From SCBR16-9 sp964537975 (lineage in GTDB: Bacteria; Hydrogenedentota; Hydrogenedentia; Hydrogenedentales; SCBR16-9), in assembly GCA_964537975.1 (NCBI GenBank), contig CAZIDP010000006.1, positions 1-64,000 on the forward strand: a DNA stretch of 64,000 nt, given 5' to 3'. Below, piece after piece: positions 54,586 through 64,000 of the stretch. The notes beneath the pieces are model-generated. The model had not been told where the DNA came from. It saw nothing but the letters and a program-made list of their open reading frames with translations, and ran no database searches. How positions within the stretch are numbered: the first letter of the stretch is position 1; each line of letters opens with the position of its first letter. The position numbers and the translations under genes were made by a program.

Positions 54586-54620
54586 AAAAAGCCTCCTGCC
54601 GATCATCGACGGGAGGCTTT
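54586..54620 (-). terminator. hairpin between convergent glycosidase genes
   Basis: AAAGCCTCC (54588-54596) pairs with GGAGGCTTT (54612-54620) around a 15-base loop. A run of A at 54586-54590 becomes T on the minus strand, so it mainly terminates the 54651-56522 gene. It may also serve copy 3 from the plus strand. Confidence 0.75.
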
Positions 54621-54650
54621 CCATTAAAGCATATTGGTTCTGGGTAAGGA

Positions 54651-56522
54651 CTATTTCACCTGGAATCGGTAATTAAACCGGCCATTCGGTGCCGCGTCTC
54701 CACTGACATAGAAATCCAGGATGTCAGGCTCGACTTCAACTTGGTCACGACCTAATGCCTCCGCTTCAGCATAAGGTTGCGCCATGAAGTTGTCCACCCA
54801 CTTGAAGTCGATGGTGAAAGCGTCATTATCACTTAAACGAAGTGCCCACTTGGGCAACACTACCATCATCTGGTTGCCTTCAACCTTCATTTTCACCGAA
54901 GCGGCTGGCTTCCACACCCAGTCGTGGTATTTTGTTCCTGGCAAATCTCCGAACGATTCCAACAGACCGGTGTTGGCATCACGTACGACACGATTCACGA
55001 CATAGTTATAACCATGCCACCCCGTGTCTGCTGCACCGTCTGTGTTCAAAAACAACATCATCCAATGCTGATCTGTATGCGTCGTGATGTCCGTTGCTGT
55101 TTGTGCATAAAAATAGACGTTTTGCTCATCATGAGTCACCTTCATTTCCACGAAATCATTGCGGCCAGTAAAGTTGGTGTAATGTGTTTCACCCAGGCCA
55201 TGATGGTCGCGATGGTAAACATCACCGATATCGTCCAGATAGTGGGCTGGTATGGTATCCCACTGTGAAAAATCCCCCTCCACATCAATAGAATTCATTG
55301 GTGTGGCTTCTGGTTTTGACCGTATGCCTTTGAATCGACGGATGTTGTCCGCGAGTTGCAGATAATACGCATCGCCATGCCCACCGACCATTGGTTCCGC
55401 GTCCCGGCTGTATTCCTGTGAAAACATGTCTACAAACATAACAGGCAGATTCACATTGTTGAAGGAATTCATGCGCATTGCGGTCCATTCATTCCATCCA
55501 CTTACATATATCATCTTCGGATCTTCTTCCAGCGCACGGTCCCATTGTTCCTGTACATTAAGGCCATAGGCTACTGCGTTTTCGCTCATGTCTTTTTGGC
55601 CGCCGTGCCAGCTTCTACCTCTTACCCCCGGTTCACTGAAAGCGCAGAGACGGTTACCTGCAGCATTTTGCGCGATTCCGACACCCATCATTTCTTTTTC
55701 GCCAGCACTGTTGTAGTATATGTGTTGCGGAAAGACTTCCAGCCAGCACCACATGTCCTTCACTTCGCCCTCATAATTTGACCAGGTCGGGCCAGCAAAA
55801 TAACTGGGTTGCGTACGCCGGAACGTGAAGAAATCAAGTAGTTCTTCGGAATCCACACTGTCCGGGTTAGCCAGTACCAGCGGTTTGCCGTCAAGCATAA
55901 ACCACAGGTCTTTATACAACCCTGGACCATACAGATAATTGTAGATGTCATTCACCACTTTGTTGGAACTGAAGAATGGTGTCATGAATGCAATCTGTGG
56001 TGTGTTCCCCCCATTCTTGCGCACCGTATCAAAAGCGCGGCAAAGTGCCATTGTTTGCTCTTCATAGGCATGTTGATTGGTGGCATCGAATACGACCACA
56101 TCTACACCAACATCACTCAGCATTTGTGCGTGTTTCTTGTACACCCATTCATCGGTGGAAACATAATAATCCAGGATCGGCTCGCCCCAATGATGGAAAT
56201 GGTTCGCGGGCCCCCAGGCAGGGTGGTCCGAATCGGACAACGCGTTTGGGTATTGCTCAAGAATTTTTGTTGTGTCATGAGGGCCGGAAGTCGAGTGTAC
56301 CCCGTGCCACGTGTGATAAAAAATGGCGACAGCCCGATCATCCCTAAGTGTACCGACATCCTCATGTGAGGGTAATGTACGCCCCAGATGATCCGTAGCA
56401 ACCCACGTATCCGGCATGGTATCCCGTGTCCCGATTTCCTCCCCAGTTGCTGCATGCATCCATAATCCTCCTGCCATGAAAATGGTCAGTGCCAGTTGCG
56501 TTATTGCCCTTTTAAAGTCCAT
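54651..56522 (-). CDS. secreted GH99/GH71-like protein with C-terminal carbohydrate-binding-like domain
   Basis: The 623-residue protein has a signal peptide (ITQLALTIFMAGGLWMHAATG). The N-terminal domain (about 50-390) has VAIFYHTWHGVHSTSGPHDTTKIL, DYYVSTDEWVYKKHAQMLSDVGVDVVVFDATNQHAYEEQTM and WNEWTAM, consistent with a GH99/GH71-like or DUF5010-like barrel. Residues about 410-615 form a CBM9/DOMON-like sandwich (EGDFSQWDTIPAHYLDD, TVHDEQNVYFYAQTATDI). No specificity is claimed. AAGGGG lies about nine bases upstream of the ATG. It is convergent with the glycosidase trio. Confidence 0.65.
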   Translation of the reverse strand: MDFKRAITQLALTIFMAGGLWMHAATGEEIGTRDTMPDTWVATDHLGRTLPSHEDVGTLRDDRAVAIFYHTWHGVHSTSGPHDTTKILEQYPNALSDSDHPAWGPANHFHHWGEPILDYYVSTDEWVYKKHAQMLSDVGVDVVVFDATNQHAYEEQTMALCRAFDTVRKNGGNTPQIAFMTPFFSSNKVVNDIYNYLYGPGLYKDLWFMLDGKPLVLANPDSVDSEELLDFFTFRRTQPSYFAGPTWSNYEGEVKDMWCWLEVFPQHIYYNSAGEKEMMGVGIAQNAAGNRLCAFSEPGVRGRSWHGGQKDMSENAVAYGLNVQEQWDRALEEDPKMIYVSGWNEWTAMRMNSFNNVNLPVMFVDMFSQEYSRDAEPMVGGHGDAYYLQLADNIRRFKGIRSKPEATPMNSIDVEGDFSQWDTIPAHYLDDIGDVYHRDHHGLGETHYTNFTGRNDFVEMKVTHDEQNVYFYAQTATDITTHTDQHWMMLFLNTDGAADTGWHGYNYVVNRVVRDANTGLLESFGDLPGTKYHDWVWKPAASVKMKVEGNQMMVVLPKWALRLSDNDAFTIDFKWVDNFMAQPYAEAEALGRDQVEVEPDILDFYVSGDAAPNGRFNYRFQVK

Positions 56523-56812
56523 TGATTGTAACCCCTTTTTGATACATCATTGTATCTGACTGACTTCGATTTCATATTAATCATTAATAAACTCAGCATA
56601 AACCAACAACTTTAGCAACGTTGCAGAAATGTTTCAAGCTAAACTTATATAATTGCAAAATAAACGATATGTATAAATTGCTAAATGTGGATATCGTGAA
56701 ACAAACTTTGTATGTGATCAGTCACTTTTCTGGATATCTTATCGAAAAATTCAAGCTTTCTAGGACTTATTGCTGGAAAGCACACTTGATTGTAATTAAT
56801 CATGGAGATTAT

Positions 56813-59524
56813 ATGAGTTCTCATTCAGATAAAAAATCGAATCTGCCTTGGCATGCCATGGAAGTGGATGCCGTGTTGGATGCTTTGGAGGTTGACAAGA
56901 ACGGATTAACCAGCAGTGAAGCAGAGAAGCGTCTGGAAAAATATGGACGGAATAAATTAAAAGAGGCCGAACGCCAGCATCCCCTGATTCGCTTTCTGGG
57001 CCATTTCCACAATGTACTGATCTATGTGTTGTTGGCGGCGGCAGTTTTGACTGGCGTTCTGGGACACTGGCTGGATATGGCAGTCATTTTAGTAGTCGTT
57101 GTGCTGAATGGCACGATTGGTTTTATACAGGAGGGCAAGGCCGAAGCAGCACTGGACGCTATACGCAAGATGCTCTCGTTGGAGGCAGGTGCGTTGCGTG
57201 ATGGGGAACGGGGAGATATTTCTTCCGAATACCTGGTGCCGGGAGACATTGTATACCTGGATGCTGGGGACAAGGTTCCTGCTGACATACGCCTGATTGA
57301 TGTGAAAGACCTGCAAGTCGATGAAGCAACACTTACCGGAGAGTCTGAGCCTGCAATGAAAGATGCTCAGCCACTGGAAGAAGACGCGGACCTGGGGGAT
57401 CGGGGCTGTATGGTATATTCCGGCACGATGTTGACCCGTGGCAGTGCTATGGGTGTCGTGGTCGCAACGGGTTCTGACACTGAAATCGGCAAGATAAACA
57501 CAATGGTATCGGAGGTACAGACACTTACTACCCCGTTGCTACGGCAAGTCGACCAGTTTGGCCGCCGTTTAACCATAGTTATTCTATTGGCAGCATCGCT
57601 TGTACTGATATATGGAACTTTGGCGACAGAACTGGCCTGGGGCGAAGTTTTTCTGGCAGTTGTTGGCCTGGCCGTAGCGGCTATACCGGAAGGGCTTCCG
57701 GCAATTTTAACTATCACTCTGGCGATTGGTGTCCAGCAGATGGCAAAACGCAATGCGATCATCCGCAAATTACCTGCTGTGGAGACTCTGGGTTCAGTAA
57801 CGGTGATTTGCTCAGACAAGACCGGTACCCTGACCCGTAATGAAATGACCGTGACCCATGTCGTGACCAGAGAAGGTGATGTCTATGCAGAAGGTACCGG
57901 GTATGCGCCGGAAGGAAAACTTATTGGTGAAGATGGTGAAGAAATCACTCCCGATGAAAGTACATTGCTCAAATCTTTACTGAAAGGCGTGGTGCTGTGC
58001 AATGATTCGCGACTGATTCAACGTGAGGGAGCTTGGGTTGTTGAAGGTGACCCCATGGAAGGCGCTTTGTTGGCACTTGCACAAAAAGGTGATTGGGGTT
58101 ATGAGGTCATTGCAAACAATGAGCGCTTGGATATTGTGCCTTTTTCGTCTGATCACAAGTACATGATGACCTTACATCGTGGCGAAGATGAAAATCTACT
58201 TTATGTTAAAGGCGCACCAGAACAATTACTTGATATGTGCAATACAGAGTGTTCCCCGGATGGACGGCACGATCTTGACAGGGAATTTTGGGAAAGTGTG
58301 GTAGGGAAACTTGCAAGTGAAGGCCTGCGTACGCTGGCTGTTGCCAAAATGCTGGTACCTGAAGATCAACATACTATTGAAGAAGACCAGTTAGAAGGGA
58401 AACTGGATTTCCTAGGTCTCATAGGTTTAATGGACCCACCACGTGATGAAGCTAAAGATGCTGTTGCTGCTTGTCATGCTGCTGGAATCATAGTCAAAAT
58501 GATCACCGGCGATCATGCCATGACAGCAAAGACCATAGCAGCACAGCTGGGTATTGGTATAGAGAAGAAAGTGATGTCGGGGCGTGATCTCAATAACATG
58601 GATGCTGTCGCGTTGAAGGAAGCAGCGATGCATTCCGATGTCTTTGCCAGGGTAACGCCCGAACACAAGTTGAAACTGGTGGAGGCACTTCAAAGCAACG
58701 GCCATATTGTAGCGATGACAGGCGATGGTGTGAATGACGCGCCTGCCTTGAAAAAGGCGGACATCGGTATTGCCATGGGAATCAAAGGCACCGAAGCGGC
58801 CAAGGAAGCCTCAAAAATGGTGCTTACCGATGACAATTTCGCCTCAATTGCGCGGGCAATCGAAGAAGGGCGTACCGTCTACGACAACCTGAAAAAATCG
58901 TTGTTGTTCATTCTACCCACCAATGGTGGACAGTCCTTGATCATCATTGCATCCATCCTGTTCGGCCTGACCTTACCGATTACACCAGTACAGATTCTCT
59001 GGGTCAACATGATTACCGCGGTGACCCTCGCTCTTGCCCTGGCCTTTGAACCTACTGAAGAAGGGGTCATGAAGCGTCCGCCACGTGATCCTGCTGCAAG
59101 CCTACTGCCTCCTTTTTTTCTTTGGCGCATAATGTTTGTTTCAATACTGCTGATGGTGGGTTCCCTGGGTTTGTTCTTATGGCATTATGGCGGTAATGCA
59201 GATGTACTGGATGTCAGTCGCACCCTGGCTGTCAATACACTTATCATGGGGCAGGTATTTTATCTGTTCAACTGCCGCATCATGAAAAAAGCGGCCTGGC
59301 ATCCAGGTGCTTTGTTCTCAAACCCATATGCCTTGGGAGCTGCCTTGCTGATCCTCTTTGCACAGGCGGTATTTACGTATTTGCCAATTGCCAACGAGTT
59401 GTTCAATACTTCCCCATTGCCTTTTTATTACTGGGCATATATGCTGATGTTCGGAATATTGGTTTTTATACTGGTAGAAGTGGAGAAATGGCTGATGCGC
59501 GTACTGGGTATTGGTGCTGAGTAA
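56813..59524 (+). CDS. P-type cation-transporting ATPase (calcium-type, P2A/P2-like)
   Basis: The start at ATG 56813 (GGAG five bases upstream) gives 903 residues; the longer frame from 56621 lacks coding character. The order is an N-terminal cation ATPase region, the actuator TGES in EATLTGESEPAM, the phosphorylated Asp about residue 335 in CSDKTGTLTRNEM, the nucleotide site KGAPE, the hinge TGDGVNDAPALKKADIG, and ten membrane helices. Type II ATPases pump Ca2+ (or Na+/K+) out of the cytoplasm; PEGLPAILT fits the calcium group, though specificity is inferred. PPK2 follows 30 bases later. Confidence 0.9.
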   Translation: MSSHSDKKSNLPWHAMEVDAVLDALEVDKNGLTSSEAEKRLEKYGRNKLKEAERQHPLIRFLGHFHNVLIYVLLAAAVLTGVLGHWLDMAVILVVVVLNGTIGFIQEGKAEAALDAIRKMLSLEAGALRDGERGDISSEYLVPGDIVYLDAGDKVPADIRLIDVKDLQVDEATLTGESEPAMKDAQPLEEDADLGDRGCMVYSGTMLTRGSAMGVVVATGSDTEIGKINTMVSEVQTLTTPLLRQVDQFGRRLTIVILLAASLVLIYGTLATELAWGEVFLAVVGLAVAAIPEGLPAILTITLAIGVQQMAKRNAIIRKLPAVETLGSVTVICSDKTGTLTRNEMTVTHVVTREGDVYAEGTGYAPEGKLIGEDGEEITPDESTLLKSLLKGVVLCNDSRLIQREGAWVVEGDPMEGALLALAQKGDWGYEVIANNERLDIVPFSSDHKYMMTLHRGEDENLLYVKGAPEQLLDMCNTECSPDGRHDLDREFWESVVGKLASEGLRTLAVAKMLVPEDQHTIEEDQLEGKLDFLGLIGLMDPPRDEAKDAVAACHAAGIIVKMITGDHAMTAKTIAAQLGIGIEKKVMSGRDLNNMDAVALKEAAMHSDVFARVTPEHKLKLVEALQSNGHIVAMTGDGVNDAPALKKADIGIAMGIKGTEAAKEASKMVLTDDNFASIARAIEEGRTVYDNLKKSLLFILPTNGGQSLIIIASILFGLTLPITPVQILWVNMITAVTLALALAFEPTEEGVMKRPPRDPAASLLPPFFLWRIMFVSILLMVGSLGLFLWHYGGNADVLDVSRTLAVNTLIMGQVFYLFNCRIMKKAAWHPGALFSNPYALGAALLILFAQAVFTYLPIANELFNTSPLPFYYWAYMLMFGILVFILVEVEKWLMRVLGIGAE

Positions 59525-59554
59525 TCGAACCTATTGAAATGAAGGATATTCGCT

Positions 59555-60427
59555 ATGAAAATGCCCGATCTGGAAAAATTGGCTGTACCTGAAAAGTCAA
59601 AGATTAAACTTAGTAATGTACCAACCAAGATAGAACCGCTGTACGAGTCCAAGAAAAAATACCGCGAACAACTTGACGATTACACCGAAAAGCTACAAGA
59701 GCTCCAGAATGTCTTATATGCCCATAACCGATATGCGTTGCTTCTAATCTTTCAGGCCATGGATGCTGCGGGTAAAGACGGCGCGATAAAGCATGTGATG
59801 TCAGGAGTAAACCCGCAAGGGTGCCAAGTTTTCAGCTTCAAACAACCCAGTTCTGAGGAGTTGGACCATGATTTTCTCTGGCGCACCCATAAACGTGCAC
59901 CAGAACGTGGACGTATTGGCATCTTCAATCGATCCTATTATGAAGAAGTACTCATCGTTCGGGTACATCCCAATATCTTGGAAAATCAGAACATTCCTGA
60001 GGAATTTTTGAACGAGAAAAAATTCTGGAAGCACCGTTATGCAGATATCGTTAACCACGAGAAGTATCTGCATCGAAATGGAACACGCATCCTGAAATTT
60101 TTTCTGCATTTGTCAAAGAAAGAACAGCGAAAGCGCTTTTTATCACGAATTGATGAGTCTCACAAAAACTGGAAGCTCAGCATGGGAGATATCGAAGAAC
60201 GGAAGCTGTGGGATAAATATCAAACTGCCTACCAAAAATGTTTGCGGAAAACCAGTACAACAGAAGCACCCTGGTATGTCATTCCAGCAGATGACAAACG
60301 CAACGCCCGCCTGCTCATATCAAATGTGATTGTATCTACTCTGAAGTCACTTTCCTTACATTATCCGGAAGTAAGTAAAAAACAACTGGAAGATATCGAA
60401 AATATACGAATTATGCTATCGAAATAA
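59555..60427 (+). CDS. polyphosphate kinase 2 family protein
   Basis: The 290-residue PPK2 has Walker A in FQAMDAAGKDGAIKHVM (about residues 66-80), the lid-region residues in WRTHKRAPERGRIGIFNRSYYEEVL and FFLHLSKKEQRKRF. PPK2 enzymes transfer phosphate between polyphosphate and nucleotides, usually to phosphorylate GDP/ADP or AMP. It is encoded right after a P-type ATPase, and a shared transcript could regenerate nucleotide from polyphosphate near the pump; this link is inference. A GAAGGA lies close upstream. Confidence 0.9.
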   Translation: MKMPDLEKLAVPEKSKIKLSNVPTKIEPLYESKKKYREQLDDYTEKLQELQNVLYAHNRYALLLIFQAMDAAGKDGAIKHVMSGVNPQGCQVFSFKQPSSEELDHDFLWRTHKRAPERGRIGIFNRSYYEEVLIVRVHPNILENQNIPEEFLNEKKFWKHRYADIVNHEKYLHRNGTRILKFFLHLSKKEQRKRFLSRIDESHKNWKLSMGDIEERKLWDKYQTAYQKCLRKTSTTEAPWYVIPADDKRNARLLISNVIVSTLKSLSLHYPEVSKKQLEDIENIRIMLSK

Positions 60428-60684
60428 CGTCTGAACAAATTCCTGACGCCATAGCTAAAAAACCATTTTCGTGTTACAATTACTTTGTAATTATGATTAG
60501 CTTATAAAGCATTTTGTGACGTGATATTTTTACTATAGTATTTCTGATATATGTGAAGCATATTCAAGTATAAATACTACAAATGGTTTAAAGTATGGCA
60601 GATTGTTGGATGATTGGAGAAGTGCTGTACAAGTAGTATGAAATTTACATAGCATAAATGTAAAACGATGCACAAAATAATATT

Positions 60685-63102
60685 ATGAATCATGATAGTG
60701 AAAAACTAAATATTTCAGATATTTTTGCATCAATCCTGGATGCATTGCCAGGACACATAGCCATTCTGGATTCTACCGGATGTATTGTTATGGTAAATCA
60801 AGCCTGGCGATGTTTTGCATCTGAAAATTTGCTACAAACCGACAATTTTGGTGTTGGTCAAAATTATTTGAATATTTGCGAAAATGCCAGTGGAGATTCG
60901 AAAACAGATGCCTTTATGGCTTTAGATGCTATTCGATCACTGTTGAATGAAGAGAATGAATTTTCCGCATTTGAATACCCATGCCATTCACCAGTTCACA
61001 AGCGTTGGTTTCGTTTTATGGCAACAAAGCTTGTGGGTGCGTATATGTCCGGTATAGTAATCATTCATGTGGATATCACTGAGAGGAAATTGATAGAAGA
61101 ACGGTTAACCCAGCAAGCCGCACTGATTGATCAGGCAAGCGATGCAATTATTGTGCGTGACCTGAAAAACAAAATTGTTTTTTGGAATCGTCGTGCAGAG
61201 AAGATATATGGGTGGCAATCAGAGGAGGTGCTGGAAAAACCTATTAAAGACATTCTTTACCTGAATTCTGAGTTGTTGGATAGAGCTACAGATGAAGTAA
61301 TCAACAAAGGTAAATGGTCAGGTGAGTTAACGCATAAAACAAAAAGCGGACAAATGAGAACAATGCTTTGTCGTTGGAATTTATTGTACGATGAAGAGGG
61401 CTTACCAAAATCAATATTGGCGATTAACACCGATATTACAGAAAGAAAAAAAGTCGAAGAACAGTTTATGCGGGCACAAAGATTAGAGAGTATTGGGGTT
61501 CTTGCTGGTGGTATAGCTCATGATCTGAACAATGTATTGGCACCGATCATTATGTCGTTAGATATTCTGGACTATGAGATTGAAAGTGTTGATGGGAAAA
61601 ATGTTCTTAATACGCTGAAAATCAGTGCAGAACGTGGTGCTGAGCTGATCAAACAAGTACTTGGTTTTGCGCGTGGTGTAGGGGGAGAGCGCTTGCTGAT
61701 TAACATTACCAACATATGCCATGATATCCAAAAAGTTATCAGAGAAACATTTCCGAAAAATATCTTGTTTGAATTAAATATAACTCCCGACCTCTGGACT
61801 ATTGTTGCTGACCCTACCCAGTTCCATCAGGTGATTATGAATATGTGTGTTAACGCTCGCGATGCCATGCCGGATGGTGGAAAATTGTCCATATCAATCG
61901 AAAATGTAGTTCTTGATGAAGTATTTACTAAAATGAATGTACATGCACACCCAGGTCCATATGTTCTGATTAAGGTAGATGACAATGGTTACGGCATGCC
62001 TAATGAGGTGCGCGAGAAAATATTTGAGCCATTTTTTACTACAAAAGAAATTGGCAAAGGTACTGGGCTGGGATTGTCCACAACATTCTCAATAGTACGT
62101 GACCATGGGGGGTTTATAAACGTTTATAGTGAACCGGGTAATGGTACGCGCTTTAAACTATACTTTCCAGCCAATACAGATACCAATATAATTGCTGACT
62201 CAGCTAAAAATATTACAAGTAAATTACCATTGGGTAATGGCGAATTAATACTCTTGGTTGATGATGAAGAAAGTATCCGTGATATTTCTAAAAAATCACT
62301 GGAGCACTACGGTTACAAGGTAATGCTCGCACAGCATGGCGCGGAAGCTATTTCTATATTTGCATTGCACCGAGATGAAATAGACGTAGTTCTTACAGAT
62401 ATGAGTATGCCTGTCATGGATGGACCTGCATTGATTGTTGCATTAAAATCCATTAATCCTGAAGTGAATATTATAGCCTCCAGTGGATTGGCTACGAATG
62501 GATATATGCTGAAAGTGATGCAGTCGGGTGTTAACCATTTTGTACATAAACCCTATACGGCAGAAGCACTTTTAAAAGTATTGAGTGAGGTACTCAACAA
62601 AAGTGAACCAGACGGCACTACCGAAAACGCAGTTCAGGACTATAATCTTGATAAGAGTATAATAAACTCTAAACTGTCTGATGGAGAAAGACAGAAAAAC
62701 ACGGTACTTGTTAGTCATGAAAAGGAGATGGCGATAAACTTTGAAACAATTCTGGTTGTAGATGACAATGTTGCCATGCGCACAATCGCCAGGAGTACAT
62801 TAGAAAAAGATGGATATACAATTCTGGAAGCTGCTTCAGCAGAAGAAGCGTTGGATGTTATGGACACGCATGAAGGCACAATCCATATGATTTTTACCGA
62901 TGTGCATATGCCTGGCATGAGTGGTATAGATTTAATTCAAGAAGTAGCCAAATTGTATCCCGATGTAAAACGGGTATTGGTTTCTGGTGACAATAGTTAT
63001 CTAAAGCAAGACAAAAAAATACCTGTTGATTATCATATAATTGATAAACCATATACAATATCGAATTTAGTTACTCGTATTCGCGATATACTGGATCAAT
63101 AA
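60685..63102 (+). CDS. hybrid sensor histidine kinase (PAS-PAS-HisKA-HATPase-REC-REC)
   Basis: The 805-residue soluble sensor kinase has two PAS domains (about 18-130 and 145-255), a HisKA-type helix with His279 in AGGIAHDLNNVLAP, and a HATPase (NARDAMPDGG N-box, DNGYGMPNE, GTGLGLSTT). A first receiver has Asp572 in VVLTDMSMPV and a second has Asp739 in IFTDVHMPG. No membrane helices are seen, so it likely senses a cytoplasmic signal and passes phosphate to a partner, possibly the receiver encoded next at 63298. No ribosome site is obvious. Confidence 0.9.
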   Translation: MNHDSEKLNISDIFASILDALPGHIAILDSTGCIVMVNQAWRCFASENLLQTDNFGVGQNYLNICENASGDSKTDAFMALDAIRSLLNEENEFSAFEYPCHSPVHKRWFRFMATKLVGAYMSGIVIIHVDITERKLIEERLTQQAALIDQASDAIIVRDLKNKIVFWNRRAEKIYGWQSEEVLEKPIKDILYLNSELLDRATDEVINKGKWSGELTHKTKSGQMRTMLCRWNLLYDEEGLPKSILAINTDITERKKVEEQFMRAQRLESIGVLAGGIAHDLNNVLAPIIMSLDILDYEIESVDGKNVLNTLKISAERGAELIKQVLGFARGVGGERLLINITNICHDIQKVIRETFPKNILFELNITPDLWTIVADPTQFHQVIMNMCVNARDAMPDGGKLSISIENVVLDEVFTKMNVHAHPGPYVLIKVDDNGYGMPNEVREKIFEPFFTTKEIGKGTGLGLSTTFSIVRDHGGFINVYSEPGNGTRFKLYFPANTDTNIIADSAKNITSKLPLGNGELILLVDDEESIRDISKKSLEHYGYKVMLAQHGAEAISIFALHRDEIDVVLTDMSMPVMDGPALIVALKSINPEVNIIASSGLATNGYMLKVMQSGVNHFVHKPYTAEALLKVLSEVLNKSEPDGTTENAVQDYNLDKSIINSKLSDGERQKNTVLVSHEKEMAINFETILVVDDNVAMRTIARSTLEKDGYTILEAASAEEALDVMDTHEGTIHMIFTDVHMPGMSGIDLIQEVAKLYPDVKRVLVSGDNSYLKQDKKIPVDYHIIDKPYTISNLVTRIRDILDQ

Positions 63103-63297
63103 CATAAATCTGTATTTTTTATGCAATATATGTCTATGATAAATTGGTTTAATAATTCTTTTTGATACTATATCAAAGACATTAACTTTCAGAAAGAAAT
63201 GTCTTGTTATAAAATTGCCATTTCTTGTATTGTTCGTCAAAATCCAATATGATATGTGCTTGACAATTGTGCTGAATACATGGCAGGGGATGGCTGA

Positions 63298-64000
63298 ATG
63301 GGTAATGCTTATTTGTTAAATAAAATCCTTTTGGTTGATGACAATCTGGAGATATTACAATTGCTCCAGCGGGCTTTGGCCCGTCGAAAAATGAGCTGTG
63401 ACTTGGCGCGTGATGGCGAAGAGGCACAGCATTTACTGGACAAAAATGATTATGAGGTTGCATTTATTGACCTTCGGATTCCAAAAAAGAATGGTCATAA
63501 AATAATTGTCGAATTACTGCGGCTTTCAAAACGTCCCTACATATTTTGCATTACTGGGTTGAATGATCCCAAAATTTTTGCTGATTTGTTTGAACGTGGT
63601 GTCGATGATATCTTGCTTAAACCATTCCAACTCGATTTTGTCGCTTTGAAAACAAAATCCATCCTTCGAAAGCGGCAGCAACTCTCTGAACATCATATGG
63701 CCCAAACCCATGATGAAGTGTCAAAAAATTTGGAAGACACTGCATCCTCCTTGAAGCGTCAGCTCGAAGATATCCAAGACAGCTTTGCAAGCACTATAAG
63801 TTCTCTGGAAAAACGCCGTGATGAATTAGAGGCAGGGTACCTGGACTCGGTACGTGTACTCACAGGTCTGATGGAACAATTGGGCAGCTTCAAAGGAAGC
63901 CATGCGGTCCGTGTGGAAAAGATCGCTATGACTTTGGCGAAACGCTTAAGACTGGATAGAAAATCGATTCATAATTTAAAAATTGCTGCATTGTTGCATG
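63298..64000 (+). CDS. response regulator with receiver and HD-GYP-like domain, cut at the window end
   Basis: The frame starts at ATG 63298 (a GGGGATGG stretch lies ahead) and runs off the end after 234 codons. Residues 1-125 are a receiver domain (LLVDDNLEILQLL, phospho-Asp in AFIDLRIPKKNG, Lys in LLKPFQ). A coiled coil follows (about 135-185). The last part, YLDSVRVLTGLMEQLGSFKGSHAVRVEKIAMTLAKRLRLD, resembles the start of an HD-GYP c-di-GMP phosphodiesterase, the following GYP motif lying beyond the window. An HDOD or plain HD domain is the alternative. It is likely a partner of the hybrid kinase. Confidence 0.8.
   Translation, partial: MGNAYLLNKILLVDDNLEILQLLQRALARRKMSCDLARDGEEAQHLLDKNDYEVAFIDLRIPKKNGHKIIVELLRLSKRPYIFCITGLNDPKIFADLFERGVDDILLKPFQLDFVALKTKSILRKRQQLSEHHMAQTHDEVSKNLEDTASSLKRQLEDIQDSFASTISSLEKRRDELEAGYLDSVRVLTGLMEQLGSFKGSHAVRVEKIAMTLAKRLRLDRKSIHNLKIAALLH

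Noticed and set aside
57367..57819. 150-codon minus-strand frame
   Set aside because: It lies wholly within the P-type ATPase gene, whose motifs are unmistakable.
63182..63463. 93-codon minus-strand frame at the right edge
   Set aside because: It is antisense to the receiver/HD-GYP gene that begins at 63298.
1..64000. CRISPR array, tRNA, rRNA or insertion sequence
   Set aside because: Reading intergenic regions showed no regularly spaced repeats, tRNA-like cloverleaf, ribosomal signature or transposase; weak tRNAs could be missed by eye.

Overview
The window looks like chromosomal DNA from an uncultured Gram-negative bacterium with a planctomycete/Lentisphaerae/Hydrogenedentota-like lifestyle. 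This assignment is an inference from gene content. The supporting genes are a PEP-CTERM secreted protein, a type II pseudopilin of the H-X9-DG class, Tat-exported sulfatase and Gfo/Idh/MocA oxidoreductase, a DUF1080 protein, several secreted glycan-active enzymes and a LamG-bearing glycosidase family. Lipoprotein, Sec and Tat signals are common. I saw no rRNA, tRNA, CRISPR array or intact insertion sequence.

Layout. 1-4.4 kb: a CrtO-like acyltransferase, then a strikingly AT-rich cassette (membrane proteins, flippase, methyltransferase) bracketed by two imperfect copies of an ~80 bp sequence. 4.4-9.2 kb: a complete Mn/Zn/Fe-type ABC uptake operon (binding lipoprotein, ATPase, two permeases, the first fused to a DtxR-like domain) followed by a free-standing DtxR-family repressor. 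9.2-12.5 kb: a response regulator with a four-cysteine tail, a pectate-lyase-fold secreted protein and an AraC regulator. 12.8-24.4 kb: a large NPCBM/six-hairpin secreted protein, a giant GLUG/PASTA surface protein, a PEP-CTERM protein and a rearrangement scar where two truncated genes meet. 24.4-34.8 kb: Tat sulfatase, an FbpABC ferric-iron operon, a pseudopilin, a serine hydrolase lipoprotein, a nitrilase-family amidohydrolase and a DUF1080 protein. 34.9-48.5 kb, mostly minus strand: two thioredoxin-fold proteins, Aat, a coupled alpha/beta hydrolase-glycosyltransferase pair, a Gfo oxidoreductase, a PL14-like lyase, a beta-propeller protein, an SDR fusion protein, TrpS, a frameshifted cupin and a YhbY protein. 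48.7-56.5 kb: three tandem paralogous secreted glycosidases and a GH99-like protein. 56.8-64 kb: a P-type cation ATPase, PPK2, a hybrid histidine kinase and the start of a receiver/HD-GYP regulator cut by the window end.

The genes fit a heterotroph that degrades sulfated or uronic polysaccharides (pectate-lyase fold, PL14-like, sulfatase, glycosidases, DUF1080, Gfo oxidoreductase), holds proteins on its surface and takes up Mn/Zn and Fe through dedicated ABC systems. The most unusual observations are the LamG domains that appear circularly permuted inside two of three tandem glycosidases, the head-to-head junction of two 5' gene fragments near 24150, two genes whose best start codon is AUA, a one-base frameshift in the cupin gene, and a 17-bp tandem duplication that broke an ATGA gene overlap.
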